A stretch of DNA of 64,000 nucleotides from Geojedonia litorea (GTDB lineage: Bacteria; Bacteroidota; Bacteroidia; Flavobacteriales; Flavobacteriaceae): NCBI RefSeq assembly GCF_042654525.1, contig NZ_JBHSGP010000014.1, positions 310,001 through 374,000 of the forward strand, read 5' to 3'. Shown here piece after piece: positions 36,453 through 44,214 of this stretch. Under the pieces are notes generated by a model. It did not search any database. It was not told the DNA's origin and worked only from the letters and a program-made list of their open reading frames with translations. Each line of letters begins with the position of its first letter. Position 1 is the stretch's first letter. The position numbers and the translations under genes were made by a program.

Positions 36453-36893
36453 ATGACCCAGTTAAAAGAATTTCTCCTTAATAAAGGCTACACCAAGGTT
36501 AAATTGCATCTCACTAAAACCAATCATTTTGAAATAATAGCAACTCTAAATGGTATTAAAGGTCTTTTTATTTTAGACACAGGGGCCTCAAACTCATGTG
36601 TGGGTTTTGAAGCCATTGAAAGATTTAATTTAGAAGCTAAAGATTCTGAAATTAAGGCGGCTGGTGCAGGAGCTACGGATATGCTCACACAAGTGTCCAA
36701 AAATAACCAGCTTAAAATAGGGAAATGGAAAAAGGAAAAAGTTGCCTTGATTTTGTTCAATCTTACCCATGTTAATACCGCACTAATTAGTCATAACTCA
36801 AAACCAGTTGATGGAATTATAGGTGCTGACATTTTAAAAAAGGCGAAGGGAATTATCGACTATGAAAAAAAATATCTCTATTTAAAATTGTAG
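36453..36893 (+). CDS. Retropepsin-like aspartic protease-fold protein
   Basis: I place the start at 36453 (MTQLKEFLLNKGYTKV, 146 residues) and not at 36405, because the upstream 16 codons overlap a -7-like element (TATCTTTA, 36419-36426) and are low-complexity. The protein carries LFILDTGASNSCVGFEAI, the Asp-Thr-Gly-Ala active-site motif of retropepsin folds, and VDGIIGADIL, the hydrophobic-Gly motif that follows in the family. A single DTGA motif implies an active dimer. There is no signal peptide. Similar small proteins are widespread in flavobacteria, with unknown substrate. Confidence 0.8.
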   Translation: MTQLKEFLLNKGYTKVKLHLTKTNHFEIIATLNGIKGLFILDTGASNSCVGFEAIERFNLEAKDSEIKAAGAGATDMLTQVSKNNQLKIGKWKKEKVALILFNLTHVNTALISHNSKPVDGIIGADILKKAKGIIDYEKKYLYLKL

Positions 36894-36960
36894 TTGTAAT
36901 CTTTATTTTAAATTGAAATCTAAGTATCTTTAAGGCTTAATCCTTCTAGAATAACCTTAA

Positions 36961-37596
36961 ATGAATAATACAATTTTAATTGCAGACGACCATCCTTTAA
37001 TTTTAAAGGGTCTACATGATTTTTTAGTTGAAAAAGAATATAACGTTTTGGCGAGTGCCAAAGATGGCAAAGAAGCCTATGAAATTATAAAGGACCAACA
37101 ACCTGATATTGCCATTTTAGACATCAGAATGCCTTTTTTAGATGGTTTAGAGATTGCAAAAAAATGTCAAGACGAAGCACTTACCACTAAAATTATTTTA
37201 ATCACTTTTGAAAAAGATGAAATTGTTTACCAGCAAGCAAAAGGGTTAAATATATATGGATACGTTTTAAAGGAATTTGCTTTAGAAGAAATTGAAAACT
37301 GTTTGAATTCGGTCCAAAATAACGTACCGTATTTTAGCCCAGAACTTATTGAATTTTTAGAGGTTGACGAATCTGTAAAAGCTCTTCACCTTTTAACCAC
37401 CACCGAAAAAGAAGTGCTTCGTCTAATTTCTGAAAATAAAACCGCCAAGGAAATTGGAAAAGAAATGTTTATATCGAGCAGGACTGTTGAAAAACACAAG
37501 AGTCACATTATCAACAAGTTAAATTTAGAATCAAAAGCAAGTAGTCTATTTCTATATGCTAAAGAACACCAAGAATATTTGAATAAAAATACGTAG
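36961..37596 (+). CDS. NarL/FixJ-type response regulator (REC-LuxR HTH), orphan
   Basis: The 211-residue protein has a receiver domain (about 3-120) with the acidic pair ADDHP, phospho-acceptor Asp54 (ILDIRMP) and Lys104 (VLKEF). A LuxR-type HTH (about 143-205) has LTTTEKEVLRLISENKTAKEIG and SSRTVEKHKSHIINKL. No histidine kinase is adjacent. The TAG stop lies inside a 20-bp palindrome (37588-37607) that recurs at 37774-37793, each followed by a promoter-like block and a conserved terminator. Regulators of this class bind inverted repeats of about this size as dimers, so the palindromes are candidate sites for this protein; that is inference. Confidence 0.93.
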   Translation: MNNTILIADDHPLILKGLHDFLVEKEYNVLASAKDGKEAYEIIKDQQPDIAILDIRMPFLDGLEIAKKCQDEALTTKIILITFEKDEIVYQQAKGLNIYGYVLKEFALEEIENCLNSVQNNVPYFSPELIEFLEVDESVKALHLLTTTEKEVLRLISENKTAKEIGKEMFISSRTVEKHKSHIINKLNLESKASSLFLYAKEHQEYLNKNT

Positions 37597-37608
37597 AACT
37601 ACGTATTG

Positions 37609-37636
37609 TTTGGTATTGGTTTTGTGTTTAAATTTG
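37609..37636 (+). promoter_or_regulatory. Promoter-like pair in module 1
   Basis: TTTG (37609-37612) and TAAATTTG (37629-37636) are 16 bp apart, close to the Bacteroidota promoter layout. The palindrome ends directly before or overlaps the -33 region, the place for an activator or repressor. Confidence 0.5.
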
Positions 37637-37642
37637 TTATGC

Positions 37643-37707
37643 TATTAATTTATTTCTCAATAATGAGGAATGAAAGCTCTGAATTGTCATTGATTCAGAG
37701 CTTTTTT
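37643..37707 (+). ncRNA. Candidate small RNA 1 (about 65 nt)
   Basis: If transcription starts a few bases after the -7 box, an RNA of about 65 nt would end in the hairpin and T-run at 37675-37707. A 47-codon ORF can be drawn here but it runs through the terminator, and its counterpart in the second copy stops after six codons, so the product is more likely RNA. Confidence 0.38.
37675..37707 (+). terminator. Terminator of module 1
   Basis: AGCTCTGAAT and ATTCAGAGCT form a perfect 10-bp stem with loop TGTCATTG, followed by six T residues. Confidence 0.88.
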
Positions 37708-37828
37708 CATTACATCCCAATTTCAAATTTTTATTACTTTGATTTTAAAAATGTTAACCCTAAAAGACTAAAAAATACGTAGTTCTACGTATTGTTTGGT
37801 ATTTGTTTATTTCCGAAATTTACAATGC

Positions 37829-37892
37829 TATTAATTAATTCTTAGGGGGAATTTTATATAAGCTCTGGATTGTCATTGATTCAGAGCTTTTT
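37829..37892 (+). ncRNA. Candidate small RNA 2 (about 64 nt)
   Basis: This is the counterpart of candidate RNA 1, ending at the terminator of module 2. Its -7 box is weaker, so it may need an activator, may be transcribed by read-through, or may be inactive. Confidence 0.3.
37861..37892 (+). terminator. Terminator of module 2
   Basis: AGCTCTGGAT pairs with ATTCAGAGCT with one G-T pair, around the same TGTCATTG loop, and runs into five T residues. The single change against copy 1 keeps the stem. Confidence 0.85.
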
Positions 37893-37941
37893 ATCAAAGT
37901 TTATTAATTATCCTTAAGATGTCCCAAAACTACTAATTGTC

Positions 37942-38049
37942 ATGAAATATAAGATCAGTCTTAACAATAGGCTTTTTATTGTTAGCCTTATAAGTATTAG
38001 TATTGTTATTATTGCTGTTAATATTATAGCAATTATTTTAGTTAGTTAG
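37942..38049 (+). CDS. Possible 35-residue single-pass membrane microprotein
   Basis: An ATG-to-TAG frame of 35 codons gives a basic N-terminus (MKYKISLNNR) followed by an unbroken hydrophobic helix of about 24 residues (LFIVSLISISIVIIAVNIIA and on). It begins 50 bp after the module 2 terminator and ends 8 bp before a strong terminator. No clear promoter or Shine-Dalgarno is seen, but flavobacteria often lack the latter. AT-rich sequence can yield such a frame by chance, so this is a candidate only. Confidence 0.35.
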   Translation: MKYKISLNNRLFIVSLISISIVIIAVNIIAIILVS

Positions 38050-38057
38050 TTATTAAA

Positions 38058-38088
38058 AAAAAGCGCAACTTTAATAGTTGCGCTTTTT
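38058..38088. terminator. Bidirectional terminator between the response-regulator region and sucB
   Basis: AAAAAGCGCAACT and AGTTGCGCTTTTT form a 13-bp perfect stem around TTAAT. Both flanks are A/T runs, so it can end the plus-strand transcript and that of sucA-sucB. Confidence 0.9.
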
Positions 38089-38110
38089 AATTATCCCTTT
38101 TTAATGACGA

Positions 38111-39328
38111 TTAAAGTTCCAACGCCTTTTTAACATCATTATTCATAAGTAACTCAACTGGATTTTCTAAAGCTTCTTTAACTGCAACTAAAAATCCTAC
38201 AGATTCTTTTCCATCAATAATTCGATGGTCGTATGAAAGTGCAACGTACATGATTGGTCTAATTTCAACTTTACCATCAATTGCAACTGGTCGCTCAACA
38301 ATATTATGCATCCCTAAAATTCCACTTTGAGGTGGGTTAATTATGGGTGTAGACAACATGCTTCCAAACACTCCTCCATTAGAAATGGTAAAGGTTCCAC
38401 CTGTCATCTCATCAACAGTAATTTGTCCGTCTCGAGCTCTAATGGCCAAACGTTTCACTTCGGCTTCTACCCCTCTAAAACTTAACTTCTCGGCATTTCG
38501 CATAACAGGAACCATTAATCCTTTAGGGCCAGAAACAGCTATACTAATATCACAAAAATCATAGCTAACCATTTCTTGACCATCAATCATAGAATTTACA
38601 GCTGGATATTCTTGTAAAGCGCGAACTACTGCAAGCGTAAAAAAGCTCATAAACCCAAGACCAACGCCATGCTTTTCTTTAAATACTTCCTTATATTCAT
38701 TTCTCAATGCAAAAATAGGAGACATATCCACCTCATTAAAGGTAGTTAACATGGCAGTGGTGTTTTTTGCTTCCACCAAACGCTCTGCAACTTTTCGGCG
38801 TAACATTGACATTTTTTTACGACTACTACCCCTTCCGTCTGTATTAATTTCAACACCCATAGATGGTACTGCTTTAACAGCATCTTCCTTAGTGATTCTA
38901 CCATCTTTTCCAGAACCTTTAACTTGATGAGCGTCAATCCCTTTTTCAGATAATATTTTTTTGGCCGCAGGACTTGCGCTGCCTGTTGCATATGTAGTTT
39001 CTCCTTGAGGTTTCTCTGATGTACTTACTGTATTCTCCTTCGCTTCAACTTTTTCAGTCGATTTTGGAGAAGTACTACCTTCAGGTTTCTCGGCACTAGT
39101 GTCAATAAGGCAAACTACTGCTCCTACTGCAACCGCATCACCTTCTTCAGCCTTTAAAGTTATTGTTCCACTTGCTTCTGCAGGAAGTTCTAGGGTTGCT
39201 TTATCACTATCAACTTCTGCTATGGCCTGATCTTTTTCAACATAATCACCATCTTCAACCAACCAAGTTGCAATTTCAACCTCCTTAATGGACTCTCCCG
39301 GCGAAGGAACTTTCATTTCTAAAATCAT
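38111..39328 (-). CDS. sucB: 2-oxoglutarate dehydrogenase E2 (dihydrolipoyllysine succinyltransferase)
   Basis: E2 transfers the succinyl group to CoA in the TCA cycle. The 405 residues comprise a lipoyl domain (about 1-78, lipoyl Lys in DSDKATLELPA), a Ser/Thr/Glu/Pro-rich linker, an E3/E1-binding domain (about 118-155, ASPAAKKILSEKGID and GSGKDGRITKEDA), and the catalytic domain. The latter has TFTISNGGVFGS and the active-site His in SYDHRIIDGKE. It lies 32 bp downstream of sucA on the same strand; E3 is not encoded here. Confidence 0.96.
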   Translation of the reverse strand: MILEMKVPSPGESIKEVEIATWLVEDGDYVEKDQAIAEVDSDKATLELPAEASGTITLKAEEGDAVAVGAVVCLIDTSAEKPEGSTSPKSTEKVEAKENTVSTSEKPQGETTYATGSASPAAKKILSEKGIDAHQVKGSGKDGRITKEDAVKAVPSMGVEINTDGRGSSRKKMSMLRRKVAERLVEAKNTTAMLTTFNEVDMSPIFALRNEYKEVFKEKHGVGLGFMSFFTLAVVRALQEYPAVNSMIDGQEMVSYDFCDISIAVSGPKGLMVPVMRNAEKLSFRGVEAEVKRLAIRARDGQITVDEMTGGTFTISNGGVFGSMLSTPIINPPQSGILGMHNIVERPVAIDGKVEIRPIMYVALSYDHRIIDGKESVGFLVAVKEALENPVELLMNNDVKKALEL

Positions 39329-39360
39329 TTTACTAATATTTTAGTTTTATTTTATTGTTA

Positions 39361-42099
39361 CTATTCATTAAATATATTGTCTATTACGCGACGTTGCCTG
39401 CTTTTATCTCTAGTACTAGAACCTGGAGCAGGTACTGCACTGTAATCTCTAGCTGCTACTTCTAGCTTAACAGCATCAAAACGCTGTAACATATAACTCC
39501 ATGCACCCATATTTTTAGGTTCTTCTTGCGCCCAAACATAACGTTCAACATTTGGGTATCTATTTAAAACGTTTTGAATTTTTTCAGAATGCAATGGAAA
39601 TAATTGTTCTATACGTATTAATGCTACATCATCACGCTCCAAAGTTTCACGTTCTGCCAAAAGATCGTAATAAAACTTCCCGGTGCAGAATACCATTTTT
39701 TTCACGTTTTCAGGAGCTATAGTATCATCAATTACCTCTTGAAATTTTCCGCCAGCAAGATCTTCGAGAGACGACACTGCTCTAGGATGACGTAATAAAC
39801 TTTTAGGCGTAAACACAATTAAAGGCTTTCTAAACTCCCTTTTCATTTGTCGACGCAATAAATGATAAAAATTAGCAGGTGTTGTACAATCTGCAACAAT
39901 CATGTTATCCTCTGCACATAATTGTAAATACCTTTCAATACGGGCCGATGAATGTTCTGATCCCTGACCTTCGTAACCATGCGGCAACAACACTACAATA
40001 CCATTTTGCGATTTCCATTTATCTTCGGCGGCTGACATGTACTGATCAAAAATAATTTGTGCACCATTACTAAAGTCGCCAAACTGTGCTTCCCAAATTG
40101 TTAAGGTGTTAGGATTGGCCATTGCATACCCATAGTCAAATCCAAGAACGCCATATTCAGATAGCAACGAGTTGTAAATAAACATTTCGCCCTTATTATT
40201 AGGATTGATGTTGAGCAGATTGATACGTTCTTCAGAAATTTCATCTCTTAAAATGGCATGTCTGTGACTAAAAGTACCTCGTTCTACGTCCTGACCAGAG
40301 ATTCTAACATTAAAGCCTTCTTCGAGCAAACTACCATAAGCCAATGTTTCGGCCATTCCCCAATCAAGAGTATTAGTTTCAAAGACCATTTGAGCACGTC
40401 CATCTAAAATACGTTCTGCTTTACGCAAAAACTTAACGCCCTCTGGCACTGTTGAAACTACTTTTGAAATATGCTCTAATTTATTTTTTGGATAGCCTGT
40501 ATTAACTTCCTTTAGCATCTCGACTAGGCCTTTACGATCAAATCCAGACCAACGCTCTTCCATAAACTCCCTCACTTTTGAAGACACTGCTTCTTTAGAT
40601 TTTTCGTATTCGCGTTCTAAAGTTGCTTTAAATTCGTCTTCAATTTTATTGACGTAAGACTGATCTATAGTGTTTTCTGAAATTAGTTTGTCTGCATAAA
40701 TTTTGAATGGGTTATTATGTTTCGCTATAGCTTTGTAAAGTTTTGGCTGTGTAAATCGAGGCTCGTCACCTTCATTATGACCATATTTACGGTACCCCAA
40801 TAAATCAATATAAACGTCTTTTTTATAACGCATTCTATACTCCAAAGCCATTTCAAGACCATGTACAACTGCTTCGGCATCATCGGCATTAACATGTAGC
40901 ACAGGAGACAAGGTAACTTTAGCTACATCAGTACAGTAGGTACTGGAACGCGCATCTAAATAATTGGTAGTAAAACCTATTTGATTATTGACAACAATAT
41001 GAATCGTTCCGCCTGTTTTATAGCCATTGAGTTGACTCATTTGAGCCACCTCATACACTATGCCCTGACCTGCAATGGCTGCGTCTCCATGAACAATAAT
41101 AGGAATGATTTTAGAATCATCACCATTATAATCGTTATCAATTTTTGCTCTTGTGATACCTTCTGCAACAGGACCTACAGTTTCCAAATGAGATGGATTT
41201 GGAACTAAATTCATTTTTATGGACTTCCCGTTTTGATAGGTTTTGTTTAAAGTTAAACCTAAATGGTATTTTACATCCCCATCAATATTTTCGTCTTCAA
41301 AATCTTTGCCATCAAATTCACTAAAGAGCTCATTCATTGGCTTCCTGAAAATATTCACCAAAGTACTTAAACGCCCGCGATGTGCCATTCCTAATACACA
41401 TTCTTTCACACCATATTTTTCAACAGCGTTATACAACGTATTACTAATTGCAGGAATTAATGATTCTCCTCCTTCAAGTGAAAAGCGTTTTTGACCAACA
41501 TATTTGGTCTGTAAAAAATTCTCAAAGGTAACAGCCTGGTTAAGTTTGGATAGAATATACTTTTTTGTTTCAGCTGAATATGACGGATGATTATCGTTGA
41601 TGTTTAGTTTATCCTGCCACCACTTAATTACTTCAGGTGTTCTAAGATACATATACTCAATACCAATAGAGCTACAATAAATACGATCTAAATGTGTAAT
41701 GATTTCTCTTAGCGTTTGTGTCCCAATACCTAAAATTTCTCCAGCATTAAACACTGTATCTAAATCATTGGCAGATAACCCAAAATTCTCCAGATCTAAC
41801 GTGGGCTCATATTTTCTGCGTTCACGAACAGGATTGGTTTTGGTAAACAAATGCCCTCGTGTTCTATAACCATCTATAAGTCTTACAACCTGGAATTCTT
41901 TTTGAAGTTGTTCTGGTATTTGGGTTGATACACCATCAACGATTTCTCCATTCATTCCATAACTCTCGCTACCAAAATCATAGCCTTGAAAAAAGGCTCT
42001 CCAACTAGGCTCTATTGCATCAGGATTGGTTAAATATTGGTCGTATAAATCAGCAAAATATGCTGTATGTGCTGCGTTTAAAAAGGAATATTTATCCAT
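39361..42099 (-). CDS. sucA: 2-oxoglutarate dehydrogenase E1
   Basis: This thiamine-diphosphate enzyme decarboxylates 2-oxoglutarate. The 912-residue protein starts with the E1-specific N-terminal segment (SFLNAAHTAYFADLYDQYLTNP). It has GMAHRGRLSTLVN, HGDAAIAGQGIVYE and VVNNQIGFTT for cofactor binding, GHNEGDEPRFTQP, and QEEPKNMGAWSYM near the C-terminus. It is the first gene of the sucA-sucB unit. A TATTTTTG box (complement of 42139-42146) lies 39 bp upstream. Confidence 0.97.
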   Translation of the reverse strand: MDKYSFLNAAHTAYFADLYDQYLTNPDAIEPSWRAFFQGYDFGSESYGMNGEIVDGVSTQIPEQLQKEFQVVRLIDGYRTRGHLFTKTNPVRERRKYEPTLDLENFGLSANDLDTVFNAGEILGIGTQTLREIITHLDRIYCSSIGIEYMYLRTPEVIKWWQDKLNINDNHPSYSAETKKYILSKLNQAVTFENFLQTKYVGQKRFSLEGGESLIPAISNTLYNAVEKYGVKECVLGMAHRGRLSTLVNIFRKPMNELFSEFDGKDFEDENIDGDVKYHLGLTLNKTYQNGKSIKMNLVPNPSHLETVGPVAEGITRAKIDNDYNGDDSKIIPIIVHGDAAIAGQGIVYEVAQMSQLNGYKTGGTIHIVVNNQIGFTTNYLDARSSTYCTDVAKVTLSPVLHVNADDAEAVVHGLEMALEYRMRYKKDVYIDLLGYRKYGHNEGDEPRFTQPKLYKAIAKHNNPFKIYADKLISENTIDQSYVNKIEDEFKATLEREYEKSKEAVSSKVREFMEERWSGFDRKGLVEMLKEVNTGYPKNKLEHISKVVSTVPEGVKFLRKAERILDGRAQMVFETNTLDWGMAETLAYGSLLEEGFNVRISGQDVERGTFSHRHAILRDEISEERINLLNINPNNKGEMFIYNSLLSEYGVLGFDYGYAMANPNTLTIWEAQFGDFSNGAQIIFDQYMSAAEDKWKSQNGIVVLLPHGYEGQGSEHSSARIERYLQLCAEDNMIVADCTTPANFYHLLRRQMKREFRKPLIVFTPKSLLRHPRAVSSLEDLAGGKFQEVIDDTIAPENVKKMVFCTGKFYYDLLAERETLERDDVALIRIEQLFPLHSEKIQNVLNRYPNVERYVWAQEEPKNMGAWSYMLQRFDAVKLEVAARDYSAVPAPGSSTRDKSRQRRVIDNIFNE

Positions 42100-42138
42100 T
42101 ATACTATGTAAGGAATTCTCGCTTCAATAAATTTTCAC

Positions 42139-42146
42139 CAAAAATA
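42139..42146 (-). promoter_or_regulatory. -7 box of sucA-sucB
   Basis: TATTTTTG on the minus strand fits TAnnTTTG and would give a leader of about 33 nt. Confidence 0.45.
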
Positions 42147-42213
42147 CAACTTTTACTAAAATTAGATATGCTTTTATTATATTTATAACAAACCTTTTTG
42201 AATTTATCTTGAT

Positions 42214-42744
42214 ATGAATTCCAGTATGTTACCCAAATCATTTTTAGTTCTAATCGCCTTTATTGGTCTACTTTTTCCTAAAGCTCTATATTCTCAACAA
42301 AATGACAACCAATTTTGGGATTATGTTCGTTTTGGAGGTGGCATTGGATTAGGTTTTGGAGATGGTTTTTTTAGTGGAACTTTGGCTCCTAGCGCCATTT
42401 ATGAATTTAACCCTCAATTTGCATTAGGTGTTGGGTTAAATGGCACATATAACAAACGAAAGAATATTTATAAGTCTACTATTTTAGGCGGAAGTTTAAT
42501 TGGATTGGTCAATCCTATTGATGTCATTCAGCTTTCTGCGGAATTTGAAGAACTTCATGTTTCTAGAAAATGGGACAACCGTTTGGGTTTAGAAAATGAT
42601 AACTACTGGTATCCGGCACTATTTCTTGGCGCTGGTTACCGAGCACAAAATGTTGCTATAGGCATTAGATATGATGTTTTGTATGATGAAGCTAAAAGTA
42701 TTTATGCTAATGCTTGGATGCCTTTTGTTCGCGTATATTTTTAA
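42214..42744 (+). CDS. Outer-membrane beta-barrel protein next to sucA
   Basis: The 176-residue protein has a Sec signal peptide ending ALYSQQ and a body of short amphipathic strands (RFGGGIGLGFGDGFFSG, GVGLNGTYNKRK, LGAGYRAQNVAIGIRYDVLY), ending in an aromatic residue (VRVYF). This fits a small eight-stranded barrel. I recall relatives being labelled alpha-ketoglutarate decarboxylase, apparently carried over from neighbouring sucA; nothing in the sequence supports an enzyme role. It is divergent from sucA and overlaps the convergent gene by 4 bp. Confidence 0.7.
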   Translation: MNSSMLPKSFLVLIAFIGLLFPKALYSQQNDNQFWDYVRFGGGIGLGFGDGFFSGTLAPSAIYEFNPQFALGVGLNGTYNKRKNIYKSTILGGSLIGLVNPIDVIQLSAEFEELHVSRKWDNRLGLENDNYWYPALFLGAGYRAQNVAIGIRYDVLYDEAKSIYANAWMPFVRVYF

Positions 42745-43094
42745 GTGTATTTATTCTTAAACCAAACCTTTTGCCATTCCCGCTGTAAAATCAAAAATGT
42801 AACCTGTTCTGATAAATACAGTGTATCACTTCCATCCAGAGCCTTAATTTTACTTTCTGAAACATCAATGATATAGAGTAAATTAAGGTAGTCTACAAAT
42901 TTGTGTTGAATGAGCTTGAATACTGTTTCATGCAATAATAATTTCAAGCTACTTGGTAAGATTTCATCGTCAAAATCGAGGTCAATATTAGCATACAAAA
43001 AATCTTTATTCAATTGCCTAATGAGACTTTTGTACAAATGTTGAGAATGTGCAGCTTCAATTAAATCTTCAAATGTGGTTGGTAAATTCATCAC
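42741..43094 (-). CDS. Conserved-looking protein of unknown function
   Basis: The 117-residue protein is acidic, helix-rich and cytoplasmic, with no signal peptide or transmembrane segment. I do not recognise a domain. The DLDFDDEILPSSLKLLLHETVFKL stretch and LDGSDTLYLSEQ are the most ordered-looking parts. It lies 25 bp downstream of the polyprenyl synthetase gene on the same strand and is probably co-transcribed. A second ATG directly follows the first. Confidence 0.65.
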   Translation of the reverse strand: MMNLPTTFEDLIEAAHSQHLYKSLIRQLNKDFLYANIDLDFDDEILPSSLKLLLHETVFKLIQHKFVDYLNLLYIIDVSESKIKALDGSDTLYLSEQVTFLILQREWQKVWFKNKYT

Positions 43095-43119
43095 TTCATT
43101 TCAGTATTTTGATGAATGT

Positions 43120-44094
43120 TCAAACTACTCTATTCATCAACTGTTCACCAAACTGTTTTAAAATTTCTTTACGATTTGGATCAACGTCTAAACTATCTAA
43201 TGTTCTAAACGCTTTATCGCTAAAGGCTTTAATCTCATGTTGTGTAGCTTCAGCAGCTCCAGTAGCTATGAATATATGCTTTGCCGTTTCTATTTTGTCT
43301 TTAGAGTCACTCGGGGTAATACTGTAAAGATGCTGAAGCTCCATTTTATGATCTCCACTTGATAACTCTAAAGCTTTTAAATATAGAATTGTTTTTTTGT
43401 TTTCAATAATATCACCACCAACTTGCTTGCCAAATGTTTTTGGATCACCAAAAGCATCTAGATAATCATCCTGCAACTGAAATGCTATTCCCAAATTTTT
43501 TCCAAACTCATAAATTTTATGTTGTTGGTCAATGGAAGCTCCAGCTACAATAGCTCCCATTTGCATTGCGGCACCAACTAACACCGCGGTTTTTAATTCT
43601 ATCATTTTTAGATACTCTGCAATTGTGACCTCATCATTAGTTGCATAATCGATGTCATATTGCTGGCCCTCACAAACTTCTAAAGCTGTTTTGCTAAAAA
43701 GCTGGGCTAACTTTTGAAATACTTCAGCATCATAATTTTCAAATAATTGATAAGCCAAAATTAGCATGGCGTCTCCCGATAATATGCCAGTGTTTAGATC
43801 CCACTTTTCGTGTACCGTTTCTTTGCCTCTTCGCAACGGCGCATTGTCCATTATATCGTCATGAATCAATGAAAAATTATGAAATACTTCAATACTCAAA
43901 GCAGCGTTTAACGCTTTTTTATAATCACACTCAAATATTTCGGCAGTCATTAAAGTCAATACAGGCCTTAAGCGTTTACCGCCTAATTCTAAAATATAAG
44001 TGATTGGAGAATATAGTGAAGCTGGTTCTTTATCAAATTTATAATCATGTAAGTAGGCTACAAAAGCTTCTTGATAAAATTGAATGTTTCGCAT
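43120..44094 (-). CDS. Polyprenyl (geranylgeranyl/farnesyl-type) diphosphate synthetase
   Basis: The enzyme condenses isopentenyl diphosphate with allylic diphosphates. I place the start at 44094 (MRNIQFYQEAFVAYL, 324 residues); a longer frame from 44130 would begin upstream of the promoter box at 44099-44106. Both Asp-rich motifs are present: IHDDIMDNAPLRRG (FARM) and FQLQDDYLDAFGD (SARM). GGKRLRP lies near the N-terminus. The two residues before the first DD are bulky and short-chain length (C15-C20) is likely, but product size cannot be fixed from sequence. Probably used for quinones, carotenoids or cell-wall lipid carriers. Confidence 0.9.
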   Translation of the reverse strand: MRNIQFYQEAFVAYLHDYKFDKEPASLYSPITYILELGGKRLRPVLTLMTAEIFECDYKKALNAALSIEVFHNFSLIHDDIMDNAPLRRGKETVHEKWDLNTGILSGDAMLILAYQLFENYDAEVFQKLAQLFSKTALEVCEGQQYDIDYATNDEVTIAEYLKMIELKTAVLVGAAMQMGAIVAGASIDQQHKIYEFGKNLGIAFQLQDDYLDAFGDPKTFGKQVGGDIIENKKTILYLKALELSSGDHKMELQHLYSITPSDSKDKIETAKHIFIATGAAEATQHEIKAFSDKAFRTLDSLDVDPNRKEILKQFGEQLMNRVV

Positions 44095-44098
44095 GGCA

Positions 44099-44106
44099 CA
44101 AAAATA
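44099..44106 (-). promoter_or_regulatory. -7 box of the polyprenyl synthetase gene, next to the start codon
   Basis: The minus strand reads TATTTTTG-TGCC-ATG, with four bases between box and start. A leaderless mRNA is expected. Confidence 0.5.
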
Positions 44107-44174
44107 AAGTAAATGCCTTGATTTATACAACTTATTAGCACAATGTTAAAAAAACATTAAAACTTTGGAAACTT

Positions 44175-44207
44175 TTTGTGTTTATAAAGTTTCCTGTCGT
44201 AAATTTG
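44175..44207 (+). promoter_or_regulatory. Promoter of the TetR-efflux operon, next to the start codon
   Basis: TTTG (44175-44178) and TAAATTTG (44200-44207) are 21 bp apart. The -7 box ends 7 bp before the TetR ATG, so the mRNA has almost no leader. A TetR repressor would plausibly bind here. Confidence 0.65.
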
Positions 44208-44214
44208 CGCCCTT

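Larger units (their letters stand above)
37588..37707 (+). repeat. Module 1: palindrome, promoter-like block, short RNA, terminator
   Basis: The unit starts with arms AATACGTAG and CTACGTATT around AA, then GTTTGGTATT, a TAAATTTG box (37629-37636), the block ATGCTATTAATT (from 37639), a variable stretch and a terminator hairpin (37675-37707). The copy at 37774-37892 has the same blocks at the same offsets; the distance from palindrome start to hairpin start is 87 bp in both. Confidence 0.8.
37774..37892 (+). repeat. Module 2: second copy of the palindrome-to-terminator unit
   Basis: The palindrome has the same arms with TT at the centre, the exact reverse complement of copy 1. GTTTGGTATT, AAATTT, ATGCTATTAATT and the hairpin are kept at identical offsets, while the sequence between has diverged. 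The -7 box is degraded to GAAATTTA. Conservation of position and of the ends suggests a functional duplication. Confidence 0.8.

Noticed and set aside
37639..37782. 47-codon frame inside module 1, ending in the second palindrome
   Set aside because: It runs through the terminator hairpin and the matching frame in module 2 stops after six codons, so coding is unlikely.
37588..37892. CRISPR array or insertion-sequence ends
   Set aside because: There are only two repeats, with internal palindrome, promoter-like and terminator blocks; no transposase, target duplication or cas gene is present.
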